In this document: positions 8,365-13,440 of the stretch, piece after piece | How positions within the stretch are numbered: position 1 is the first letter of the stretch | How the letters are laid out: each line of letters begins with the position of its first letter | NCBI GenBank assembly: GCA_910577015.1 | Contig: CAJTKU010000032.1 | Span: 1-13,440, forward strand | DNA length: 13,440 nt | Source of the DNA: an uncultured Lachnospiraceae bacterium | Lineage (GTDB): Bacteria; Bacillota; Clostridia; Lachnospirales; Lachnospiraceae | Reading direction: 5' to 3' | The notes under the pieces: model-generated | Seen by the model: only the letters and a program-made list of their open reading frames with translations | What the model was told of the DNA's origin: nothing | Databases searched by the model: none | Program-made: the position numbers and the translations under genes

Positions 8365-8407
8365 TGCAAAAATTGTAGAAAACTTACAGTTTTTGCATTT
8401 CAATGCA
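8365..8407. promoter_or_regulatory. Nested inverted repeats upstream of the ATPase promoter
   Basis: TGCAAAAA (8365-8372) pairs with TTTTTGCA (8390-8397), and a further TGTA/TACA pair inside gives 12 paired bases over 33. The right arm shares its last four bases with a second perfect dyad, TGCATT-TC-AATGCA (8394-8407). Both end just before the -35 at 8413. A regulator-binding site for the ATPase promoter is the likely meaning. It lacks the U-tract of a terminator on either strand. Confidence 0.55.
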
Positions 8408-8412
8408 TAAAC

Positions 8413-8441
8413 TTGATTTTATTAAAGGTTTATGCTATGAT
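8413..8441 (+). promoter_or_regulatory. Promoter of the AAA_14/DUF4143 gene
   Basis: TTGATT (8413-8418), a 17-base spacer and TATGAT (8436-8441), each one or two bases from consensus. The leader is short, with GAGGAGGT at 8447-8454 and the ATG at 8462. Confidence 0.75.
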
Positions 8442-8461
8442 TATTTGAGGAGGTATGGCAA

Positions 8462-9781
8462 ATGATTGATACCCATGAACTCAGGAAAAGAGATTTATAC
8501 TTGAATAAGATGATAGCATTTCAGGATACTGAACCCGTGAAGGTTGTTACCGGAATCCGTAGATGCGGCAAATCCAGTCTGCTTAAACTAATGACCCTCC
8601 ACCTGAAGGAAAACGGCATTGTTGATGACCAAATTCTTGAAATGAATTTTGAATCCTATGCCTTCAAAAATATGAATAGCAACACCTTCTACGAATATGT
8701 CAAACAGCATATTGTGCCAAATAAAAGAATGTACCTTTTTTTTGATGAGGTTCAGCGTGTGCCTAACTGGGAAGATGCTGTCAATTCTTTCCGTGTCGAT
8801 TTTAACTGCGATATTTATGTCACCGGTTCAAATGCCTATATGCTCTCCTCAGAATATGCCACTTACTTATCCGGCAGATGCGTGGAAATAAAAATGCTGC
8901 CGTTGTCTTTCTCTGAATTTCTTACTTTTCATGATTTTGAAATCAGGGAAACAATAAGTGCGTTAGGCGGCGCCCGCAAACAAGCCTTTGATAAAACCGG
9001 GGAACATTATGAACTTCGCGAGGTTTTCGATGCATACATGCGATTTGGAGGAATGCCGGGCATTGCCGAAGTAGGATTAGTCCAGGAAAAAGCATTGGTG
9101 TTACTTGAGGGCATCTACTCTACCGTAATTATGCGAGATATTCTTGAGCGTGAAAACCGCAGAGGGCAAAAAAGAATCACAGACCCTGTTCTCTTGAAAA
9201 AGATTATCATGTTTCTTGCAGATAACATCGGAAGCAGTATATCTGTCTCCACTATCGGAAACACTCTGGTGAACGAAGGTCTGCTGGAAAATGGCAGGCG
9301 AAAAGGAACGCCCAGCGCTCATACAGTTCAGGCCTATGTGAATGCACTGCTGGAAGCATATTTCTTCTATGACATCAAAAGATTTGATATCAAGGGAAAA
9401 GAATTCTTACGAACTCTGGGAAAATACTACATTGTAGATATTGGACTCAGGAACTGCCTGCTTGGCTTCAGAGACCGTGACAGCGGTCATGCAATAGAAA
9501 ATGTTGTTTACTTTGAGCTGCTTCGCCGAGGCTACGATGTCTCTATCGGCAAAATTGACAATTCCGAGGTGGATTTTATTGCAACAAAGGCAGATGACAA
9601 ACTCTATGTTCAGGTCACTGAGTCGATGACAAGTGAGGATGTTCGAAAACGAGAACTGGCTCCCCTTCAAAAAATCAGCGACAACTATGAGAAGGTTGTT
9701 CTTTCCATGAATGCCGGAATGGATTCTTCCTATGACGGTATAAAATCCGTCAATTTAATTGACTGGTTGATTTCAGGATAA
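8462..9781 (+). CDS. AAA_14 / DUF4143 family ATPase
   Basis: The protein has 439 residues, typical of the family. Walker A is GIRRCGKSS at 31-39, Walker B YLFFDE at 91-96, a sensor-like TGSN at 121-124 and the family-typical LSGR/PLSFSEF segment near 137-155. The C-terminal DUF4143 region carries a nuclease-fold-like signature: YFELLRRGYDV near 350-360, SEVDF near 368-372 and YVQV near 383-386. This matches the E...EVDF...QV pattern seen in DUF4143, related to PD-(D/E)XK proteins. The family is widespread in bacteria and archaea, often in many copies, with no settled function; it may bind DNA, or act as a nuclease or a toxin partner. The start is supported by GAGGAGGT 7 bases upstream. It stands alone between its own promoter and terminator, divergent from the PadR operon. 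Confidence 0.92.
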   Translation: MIDTHELRKRDLYLNKMIAFQDTEPVKVVTGIRRCGKSSLLKLMTLHLKENGIVDDQILEMNFESYAFKNMNSNTFYEYVKQHIVPNKRMYLFFDEVQRVPNWEDAVNSFRVDFNCDIYVTGSNAYMLSSEYATYLSGRCVEIKMLPLSFSEFLTFHDFEIRETISALGGARKQAFDKTGEHYELREVFDAYMRFGGMPGIAEVGLVQEKALVLLEGIYSTVIMRDILERENRRGQKRITDPVLLKKIIMFLADNIGSSISVSTIGNTLVNEGLLENGRRKGTPSAHTVQAYVNALLEAYFFYDIKRFDIKGKEFLRTLGKYYIVDIGLRNCLLGFRDRDSGHAIENVVYFELLRRGYDVSIGKIDNSEVDFIATKADDKLYVQVTESMTSEDVRKRELAPLQKISDNYEKVVLSMNAGMDSSYDGIKSVNLIDWLISG

Positions 9782-9827
9782 ATACTCAGGGCCGGCTCAT
9801 TATGCGCCGGCCCTGAGTATTTTATTT
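9781..9827 (+). terminator. Strong terminator, shared by two convergent genes
   Basis: A 16-bp perfect stem, AATACTCAGGGCCGGC (9781-9796) with GCCGGCCCTGAGTATT (9806-9821), is followed by TTATTTCTT. The stem begins with the last base of the ATPase stop codon and ends one base short of the stop codon of the minus-strand peptide gene. On the plus strand the T-rich tail makes it a good terminator; on the minus strand the tail is only TTTAT, so it is weaker there. Confidence 0.85.
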
Positions 9828-9914
9828 CTTCTTATTTTTTACAATTTTGATAATAGATGACACAATAACGATACCTGCCAGCACAAAAAAGGCAATTGTG
9901 ATACCTGTTTCCAA
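9822..9914 (-). CDS. 30-residue membrane peptide
   Basis: The gene starts with TTG at 9914 and stops with TAA at 9824-9822. GGGGGAG at 9921-9927 lies 6 bases before the TTG. The peptide has one hydrophobic helix (ITIAFFVLAGIVIVSSII, ~5-22) followed by a strongly basic tail (KIVKNKKK), i.e. a single-span membrane peptide with the positive end inside. It has a good promoter of its own and lies directly downstream of the LytTR/kinase pair on the same strand. It contains no cysteine and no acidic tail, so it is not an AgrD-type pheromone precursor. Possibilities are a small regulator of a membrane protein, an effector acting on the membrane, or a type I toxin-like peptide. The function is not known to me. 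The non-ATG start keeps confidence moderate. Confidence 0.65.
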   Translation of the reverse strand: METGITIAFFVLAGIVIVSSIIKIVKNKKK

Positions 9915-9955
9915 ATCGCTCTCCCCCTTCCGATTGTTTTCATTGGTTCAAAAAC

Positions 9956-9985
9956 ATTCTAAGAAAGAGGAAAAGAAGGCGTCAA
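9956..9985 (-). promoter_or_regulatory. Promoter of the membrane-peptide gene
   Basis: TTGACG (9985-9980), an 18-base spacer and TAGAAT (9961-9956) on the minus strand. Transcription would start near 9949, giving a leader of ~35 bases. The one-base-long spacer and non-perfect boxes suit an activator-dependent promoter. Confidence 0.65.
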
Positions 9986-9994
9986 GCGGTTTTG

Positions 9995-10025
9995 CATAAT
10001 CCGTTATTTTTTTACATAATCCGTT
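9995..10025 (-). promoter_or_regulatory. Two 11-bp direct repeats, candidate LytTR boxes
   Basis: AACGGATTATG occurs twice on the minus strand, at 10025-10015 and 10005-9995, exactly 20 bp apart (two helical turns). Copy 1 overlaps the last codons of the kinase gene; copy 2 ends ten bases before the -35 at 9985. On the plus strand the core TCCGTTATT fits 8 of 9 positions of the AgrA/LytTR consensus as I remember it ([TA][AC][CA]GTTN[AG][TG]); the other copy fits 7. Paired direct repeats upstream of -35 are how LytTR regulators activate. Confidence 0.6.
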
Positions 10026-11277
10026 GTAAATATAACTCCTGTATAAAGAGGCCGTTTTCTTCCTTACACAGATACTCTCCGTGATATTTGTCCAGTATGG
10101 CATAGATTGTCTGCATACCGAAACCGTGCGACAATTTGTCCGCCTTGCTGCTCAACAGCCGGGGATTATTTTTTAGCACACTGTCTGATATCGTATTTTC
10201 CAGATGAATATGAAGTCCCCCGTCTTTGGCGCACAGGATGACATTCAAATTTCGCGCTCCCTCCACCTGTTGACAGGCTTCTATTCCATTGCTGAATAAA
10301 TTCCACATCAGGCTTTCCATATCCAAATTGTCTATTATATCAGGTTTACCCAGTACAACATAGGAAAAATGGATTCCGCTTTTTTGACACAGGGAGAGCG
10401 CTTTTTTAAGGACGGCGTTTAATCCGCTGCAGCAGGTGGTCTGCGCAAGTTCAGGAAGCTTTTCATATTCTTTGCATATTTCTTTGAGAACCCTTTCCAA
10501 CTCATCATACTGTTTGTTCTGCTGGAGATGGTACATGGTTTCCAGTTTTCCGTTCATATCGTGCCGCCAATGGTTGATTTCCCGCGTCATTTTGCGTTGA
10601 AACTCCAACTCCATTTTTTGCCGCCGGTACACTTCCAGTTTTTGGGACAGCCGTTCCAAAAGCAAAATTCCCACAAACCAGACCATCATCAGGCAGGTCA
10701 ACCAAGCGTACCGATTGTATTTCACCGTGGAAAAAAATTCCATCCAAACCATATTTAAACTTAAGCATAATATCAAAAACAAAACAATCGTCAACAGCCA
10801 ATCTTCTTTTCGGACGGTATCTTCTCGACGGTGATACAGCCGGAGGATAATCCTTCCTATGAAAAGTTTAACGGCACTGGCGGCAAGCGAAGCAAAAAAG
10901 ATAATTTTTTTATCGGTATGGAGCAAAATCTCCGTTATGTTTTTTCCGCTGAAAGCGCATAGGAATCCCCATACAATAAAGGTGCCAAACAAAACGTTTA
11001 TCACCCACATCAGGCTTAAAAATACTTTGTCATACAGGCTGCCTTTTAGTCCCAGAACGCCGTAAAAAGTAAGCGCAGCCCCATAAAAAATGCATAGACC
11101 CCCTTCAAAGACGCCGAAAAAATTGAACGTGGTTACCAAGAGAAAATAGACGGCGCACGCGCCGACAAATAAAAGCCAATGCCGCCATCCTGTATATTTT
11201 TTTTCAAGACCGTGTTCCATGTACTCGACCGCTATCACGGATGCAAGAATATTGATGATTATTTCACCGGAGTCCAT
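10012..11277 (-). CDS. AgrC-like GHKL sensor histidine kinase
   Basis: The protein has 421 residues from ATG 11277. An in-frame ATG at 11292 would add five; the AGGGA before 11277 favours the shorter form. The N-terminal ~210 residues hold six or seven membrane helices, as in AgrC-type receptors. A linking helix leads to the H-box EINHWRHDMNGKL; the phospho-acceptor His is 239 in this numbering. The N-box MESLMWNLFSNGIEAC (N326, N330) and G-box HGFGMQTI follow; the ATPase domain is the HATPase_c_5 (GHKL) type. Unlike the usual NLLDNAIEA, the Asp is replaced by Ser (NLFSNGIEA). It should phosphorylate the overlapping LytTR regulator (14-bp overlap). No agrB or agrD lies nearby in the window, so the signal is unknown. 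Confidence 0.9.
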   Translation of the reverse strand: MDSGEIIINILASVIAVEYMEHGLEKKYTGWRHWLLFVGACAVYFLLVTTFNFFGVFEGGLCIFYGAALTFYGVLGLKGSLYDKVFLSLMWVINVLFGTFIVWGFLCAFSGKNITEILLHTDKKIIFFASLAASAVKLFIGRIILRLYHRREDTVRKEDWLLTIVLFLILCLSLNMVWMEFFSTVKYNRYAWLTCLMMVWFVGILLLERLSQKLEVYRRQKMELEFQRKMTREINHWRHDMNGKLETMYHLQQNKQYDELERVLKEICKEYEKLPELAQTTCCSGLNAVLKKALSLCQKSGIHFSYVVLGKPDIIDNLDMESLMWNLFSNGIEACQQVEGARNLNVILCAKDGGLHIHLENTISDSVLKNNPRLLSSKADKLSHGFGMQTIYAILDKYHGEYLCKEENGLFIQELYLQRIM

Positions 11278-11992
11278 AGTGTTTTCCCTCATATTGGCGC
11301 ATTGCTTCCAACAGGAATTTTCTACGGTCTCTTCCTATTTCCAATATGGTTCCGTCTGTAAGACGGATATCCTTTCTGTTGATTTCTTCTATATATCGCT
11401 GATTTACAATATAACTTTTATGGGTGCGCAGAAACCCGCGACCCGATAAGGCGGCTTCCATTGCTTTTAAACTTCCGTACTGTTCAAATATTTTTCCGTT
11501 TGTACGCCTTACAGACAGCAAATGCCCCATGCTTTCAATGTATAAAATATCGCGAAGCGGACAGGTGAAGCTTCCGGCTGTGTAAAAATCCTGTTCGGGC
11601 AGTTTCGTTTCCAAATATTTTTGAAGCGCCAGAAGGCTGTCTTTTTCCAGCGCCTTTTTCCGTACGAACCAAAGAGGACTGTATTCTTGTGAATCAAAAA
11701 CAAGACTTTCATGGGCGGAAACAAAAATAATATTAGTCAGGGGATTTGCCAGATGGATTCGCTTTGCCAGTTGAAAACCGTTTGTACCGGGCATTTCAAT
11801 ATCCAAAAACAGCAGGTCAAAAGCTTTCAGCAGACTGCTGTCATACAAATCTTCTCCGTTGAGGAATGAACGAAATTCGGCATTGACGGAAATATCAAGT
11901 TTTTGAAGTCCTTTCCGCAGAGTCGTTTCTATACGCGTCAGGTCATATTTATCGTCGTCGCAGATTCCTACGGAAATCGTATTTTCAGCCAT
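11264..11992 (-). CDS. LytTR-family response regulator
   Basis: The protein has 242 residues. An N-terminal receiver domain (1-~120) has the acidic pocket D12-D14, phospho-acceptor D64 in LLFLDIEMPG, switch Ser in VSAHE (S92) and a basic pair RKK at 111-113 in the position of the conserved Lys. The LytTR DNA-binding domain (~135-237) shows the typical ILYIESMGHLLSVRRTNG, YGSLKAMEAAL, FLRTHKSYIVNQRYI and LTDGTILEIGRDRRK blocks. The layout is that of AgrA/VirR regulators, which bind paired direct repeats and bend DNA. CGGAGGAT lies 8 bases before the ATG. It is the first gene of a two-gene operon with the kinase and probably activates the membrane-peptide promoter downstream (inference from the direct repeats). 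Confidence 0.93.
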   Translation of the reverse strand: MAENTISVGICDDDKYDLTRIETTLRKGLQKLDISVNAEFRSFLNGEDLYDSSLLKAFDLLFLDIEMPGTNGFQLAKRIHLANPLTNIIFVSAHESLVFDSQEYSPLWFVRKKALEKDSLLALQKYLETKLPEQDFYTAGSFTCPLRDILYIESMGHLLSVRRTNGKIFEQYGSLKAMEAALSGRGFLRTHKSYIVNQRYIEEINRKDIRLTDGTILEIGRDRRKFLLEAMRQYEGKHYGLR

Positions 11993-12025
11993 AGCCGCTT
12001 ATCCTCCGATTTACTTTTTTTGTAT

Positions 12026-12055
12026 ATCATAACTGTGATTTTTGAACAGTGTCAA
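12026..12055 (-). promoter_or_regulatory. Promoter of the response regulator-kinase operon
   Basis: TTGACA (12055-12050), 18 bases, TATGAT (12031-12026) on the minus strand. A small dyad ACTGT...ACAGT (12032-12036 and 12046-12050) occupies the spacer. The AACGGATTATG repeats found before the peptide gene are not seen here, so self-activation through that box is not apparent. Confidence 0.75.
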
Positions 12056-12085
12056 CTACAATTTGCATGGCGGCAGCCAAAGCGT

Positions 12086-12106
12086 GCGTCTGTTCCAACA
12101 GGACGC
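12086..12106. repeat. Short inverted repeat between the regulator promoter and the decayed element
   Basis: GCGTCTGTT pairs with AACA-G-GACGC around a CC loop, a 9-bp stem with one bulge. There is no T-tract on either strand. The stretch 12056-12155 otherwise holds nothing I recognise; it is the junction between the signalling operon and the fragment region to its right. Confidence 0.4.
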
Positions 12107-12155
12107 GTTATCACTGTGGTAAAGAAATTTGTAAATTCAATTCATAAATCTTATG

Positions 12156-12359
12156 TCAGTTTTTCGAGTTTACCAAAAACTTGAAACGGGCTCCATATTC
12201 CTTATACAATTCCAGTATCATACGAAGATATACGTAAGTCTTACCCATACCGGTTTCTATTTCTATTGTAAAATTGTTTCCTTCCGCCAACGCAGAATCA
12301 GCAAATAAATTATTTTGTAGTTGTACGGGGAAGTGTTTGGGATTATTAAGATATTTCAT
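12156..12359 (-). pseudogene. N-terminal fragment of a type III restriction-modification Res helicase
   Basis: The fragment has 67 residues. FTIEIETGMGKTYVYLRMIL (30-49) carries helicase motif I (ETGMGKT at 35-41) in the exact context of type III restriction Res subunits and related DEAD/DEAH helicases (family usually 800-1000 residues). The frame diverges after KFLV, right where motif Ia should follow, and stops at 12156. Everything downstream, including the DECH box, other helicase motifs and the nuclease domain, is missing, so it cannot restrict DNA. Its ATG overlaps the stop of the upstream gene as TAATG, a relic of an operon. Little Shine-Dalgarno is visible. A short expressed peptide cannot be excluded but is unlikely to be functional. 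Confidence 0.75.
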
Positions 12360-12910
12360 TAATCATCATCTTCATCGTCTTTCCACGAAGAAATGAAATG
12401 TATGTCTCCTCGCTTTTCCTGATTTTTTACAGCTTTGAGCATATCTTTCCTCAAAGACTGGCGTTCTTTTTTATCTCTGGTACACATACCTCCAAAGCAT
12501 TGTTCATTGAGGTAGCAAGTTTCACAGATAATAGCATCAATTGATTGTAACATCAATTCCTCAACTGAAGGTAATTCGTACTTTTCTATTTTTTTGATGC
12601 CTTGTGAATTACGAAGCCCAAAGTCAATCTGCTTCCCATTCCCGGTCTTAATATAACGGTACGGTTCCGCAAAAAATGACAGACAGTCGCCAACACGATA
12701 TCCTTCGATTCCGTGCCTATCAATCCAGACATGGTCTTCCTTTCCATCAAAACATATTTCATCAGAATACATACCTGAAATAAAAATACGTTTGAAACAA
12801 ACTGCTTTTCTGGTAATGTGTTCTATCTCTCCCTTAAACTCTAAAGGAATATAGTAGTAGCACATTGCAAAATCCCAGCGCACGCTTCCTTTGCTTTCGC
12901 AAGCCATCAT
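12359..12910 (-). CDS. Unidentified protein with C-terminal Cys cluster, probably missing its N-terminus
   Basis: The protein has 183 residues from ATG 12910; I do not recognise the family. The middle (~36-115) is beta-rich and reads like a small barrel: FDGKEDHVWID, GYRVGDCLSFFAEPYRYIKTG, DFGLRN. A short helix with C129-x2-C132-x5-C138-x4-C143 follows, which may bind zinc or an Fe-S cluster, then a Lys/Glu-rich helix and an acidic end. No ribosome binding site precedes 12910, and the frame stays open for 38 further codons upstream, to a stop at 13027-13025, with plausible coding sequence (GGIIDFAPDKQKDLVGGDEI). The only conventional-type start there is a CTG. The real 5' end was therefore probably lost where phage sequence was joined. 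It sits one base from the Res fragment, as in an old operon. Confidence 0.55.
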   Translation of the reverse strand: MMACESKGSVRWDFAMCYYYIPLEFKGEIEHITRKAVCFKRIFISGMYSDEICFDGKEDHVWIDRHGIEGYRVGDCLSFFAEPYRYIKTGNGKQIDFGLRNSQGIKKIEKYELPSVEELMLQSIDAIICETCYLNEQCFGGMCTRDKKERQSLRKDMLKAVKNQEKRGDIHFISSWKDDEDDD

Positions 12911-12954
12911 CTGCAGGTCGAGATATTCATCATAAGTTATTTCATCTCCACCTA

Positions 12955-13137
12955 CTAAATCTTTCTGCTTGTCCGGGGCAAAATCGATAATACCTCCGTA
13001 GACTTGAAAAGCTGCGGTGTGACCTCATCCCCGTACCACGTTTCGTCCGAGATTTCCCCGTTCAAAAAGAGCGTCCTTTCAAAATCAGGCACGCTCTTTT
13101 CTTCATTCCTTATCCAGTTCCAGAATTTCCTTTTCAT
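12955..13137 (-). pseudogene. N-terminal fragment of a phage prohead (ClpP-like) protease
   Basis: The fragment has 60 residues from ATG 13137, with AGGGA just upstream (a GTG at 13149 opens the frame earlier). The start MKRKFWNWIRNEE and the block RTLFLNGEISDETWYGDEVTPQLFKS match the beginning of head-maturation proteases of the ClpP/S14 type in HK97-like phages, where they lead into the INSPGGD region. Here the similarity ends at LFKS, and 14 unrelated residues (STEVLSILPRTSRKI region) run to a stop. The Ser, His and Asp of the active site are absent. The order portal then protease on the minus strand is the normal phage order, and the portal stop overlaps the protease open frame, as in intact prophages. 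Confidence 0.72.
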
Positions 13138-13145
13138 CTTTTCCC

Positions 13146-13369
13146 TCACTTTCCGCTGTTTTCGTTTGTCGGCGTCCCTTTCTCCTCTTCCGGCTCCGCC
13201 CCGCCATCCGTCCCTGCAAATGCCCCTGCTTCCGACAGTTTCGTCATTGCGCCGTTTATAAGGTAAAGATTGCCGCCTTCCTCATCGGGAATCGGATTCA
13301 TGTTTTCCATTTCCCGGGGAGGCCGTCCACATTCAGCTTGATAAAATATTTTGTAGGTTTGTCAAACAT
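13146..13369 (-). pseudogene. C-terminal remnant of an HK97-type phage portal protein, deleted and frameshifted
   Basis: Two pieces of portal sequence lie in different frames. The upstream piece encodes KPTKYFIKLNVDGL and, from 13310, the downstream piece encodes MENMNPIPDEEGGNLYLING and AMTKLSEAGAFAG, followed by an acidic Glu/Gly/Thr tail and a stop at 13148-13146. In intact portals of this group, these are separated by a stretch of about 25-35 residues that includes the GLLRGDY and NGWxSANDIRE motifs; here NVDGL is joined almost directly to REMEN, with a change of frame. The upstream piece reads on to a stop after GKWKT. The first ~300 residues of the portal are absent and replaced by transposase sequence to the right. 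Confidence 0.72.
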
Positions 13370-13372
13370 ATG

Positions 13373-13440
13373 TTACACCGACTGTAAATAATCCCGTAAT
13401 ACCTGATTAGGTGTTTTCCATCCAAGGGGACGCATGGGGA
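13373..13440 (-). mobile_element. C-terminal end of a transposase (DDE/integrase-core type), cut by the window edge
   Basis: The last 21 codons are visible, PMRPLGWKTPNQVLRDYLQ then SV and TAA (13375-13373). The RPLGWKTPNQV pattern is the usual C-terminal end of integrase-core transposases such as those of IS3, IS30 or IS481 types; the family cannot be decided from this length. It abuts the portal remnant, so the insertion sequence end lies within about 13345-13372. A small dyad GTTTG-T-CAAAC (13357-13367) is there and may be part of the end. Confidence 0.6.

Noticed and set aside
8365..8397. Inverted repeat considered as a terminator
   Set aside because: It has no T-run after the stem on either strand, and no gene ends there: both neighbouring genes are divergent and start nearby.
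9822..9914. Membrane peptide considered as an AgrD-type autoinducer precursor
   Set aside because: There is no Cys or Ser-centred thiolactone core followed by an acidic tail, and there is no AgrB gene in the window. The tail is basic instead.
9843..9943. Alternative ATG frame at 9943 overlapping the membrane peptide
   Set aside because: It has no ribosome binding site, begins within a few bases of the predicted transcript start and encodes a mixed sequence with no clear helix.
12086..12106. Inverted repeat considered as a terminator for the fragment region
   Set aside because: No T-tract follows on the minus strand, and the stem is short with a bulge.
13357..13367. GTTTG-T-CAAAC dyad considered as the insertion-sequence terminal repeat
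   Set aside because: Only one end of the element is in the window, so the matching repeat cannot be seen. It is mentioned only as a possible part of the end.

Overview
The window looks like a chromosomal segment of a low-to-mid GC Gram-positive gut bacterium, most likely a Lachnospiraceae-type member of the Clostridia (Bacillota). The grounds are near-consensus AGGAGG ribosome binding sites, sigma-A type TTGACA/TATAAT promoters, a PadR + DUF2812 gene pair, a GHKL kinase with a LytTR regulator, and a giant cell-surface protein with InlB B-repeats and a Cys-rich C-terminal membrane anchor. This placement is inference from gene content; there is no rRNA or other taxonomic marker, and I saw no tRNA or CRISPR array.

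Layout, left to right. (1) 1-5870: convergent terminators, then one very large minus-strand surface protein (91-5835). It has an N-terminal membrane/signal region, an acidic Glu/Ser/Gly repeat stalk, a parallel beta-helix, three InlB B-repeats, Ig/FN3-like modules and a C-terminal membrane anchor. (2) 5965-8324: a minus-strand operon of PadR repressor, DUF2812 membrane protein and AraC/GyrI-type regulator. It is driven by a perfect TTGACA-N17-TATAAT promoter that sits inside two near-palindromic ATATATCGCA-type operators, and it ends at a terminator. (3) 8365-9827: a plus-strand AAA_14/DUF4143 ATPase with its own promoter, preceded by nested inverted repeats and closed by a 16-bp perfect terminator stem. 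(4) 9822-12055: a minus-strand LytTR response regulator plus AgrC-like GHKL histidine kinase. Downstream of them lies an ORF-track-invisible gene for a 30-residue membrane peptide with its own promoter. Two exact 11-bp direct repeats, 20 bp apart, lie just upstream of that promoter and resemble LytTR boxes. (5) 12156-13440: a graveyard of minus-strand fragments: the N-terminus of a type III restriction (Res) helicase, an unidentified Cys-cluster protein that has lost its start, the N-terminus of a phage prohead protease, the frameshifted C-terminus of a phage portal protein, and the C-terminus of a transposase.

The most interesting unit is region 4. It reads as a complete small signalling circuit: a membrane sensor kinase, a LytTR activator, candidate LytTR direct repeats, a promoter, and a tiny cationic-tailed membrane peptide as the probable output. 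No AgrB or AgrD gene is present, so it is not a standard agr locus. Region 5 shows at least three successive rearrangements in about 1.3 kb.

Two start sites were moved from the longest open frame. The surface protein should start at 5835 and the AraC-type regulator at 6869, because both have excellent Shine-Dalgarno sequences there. The kinase start is moved less securely to 11277.
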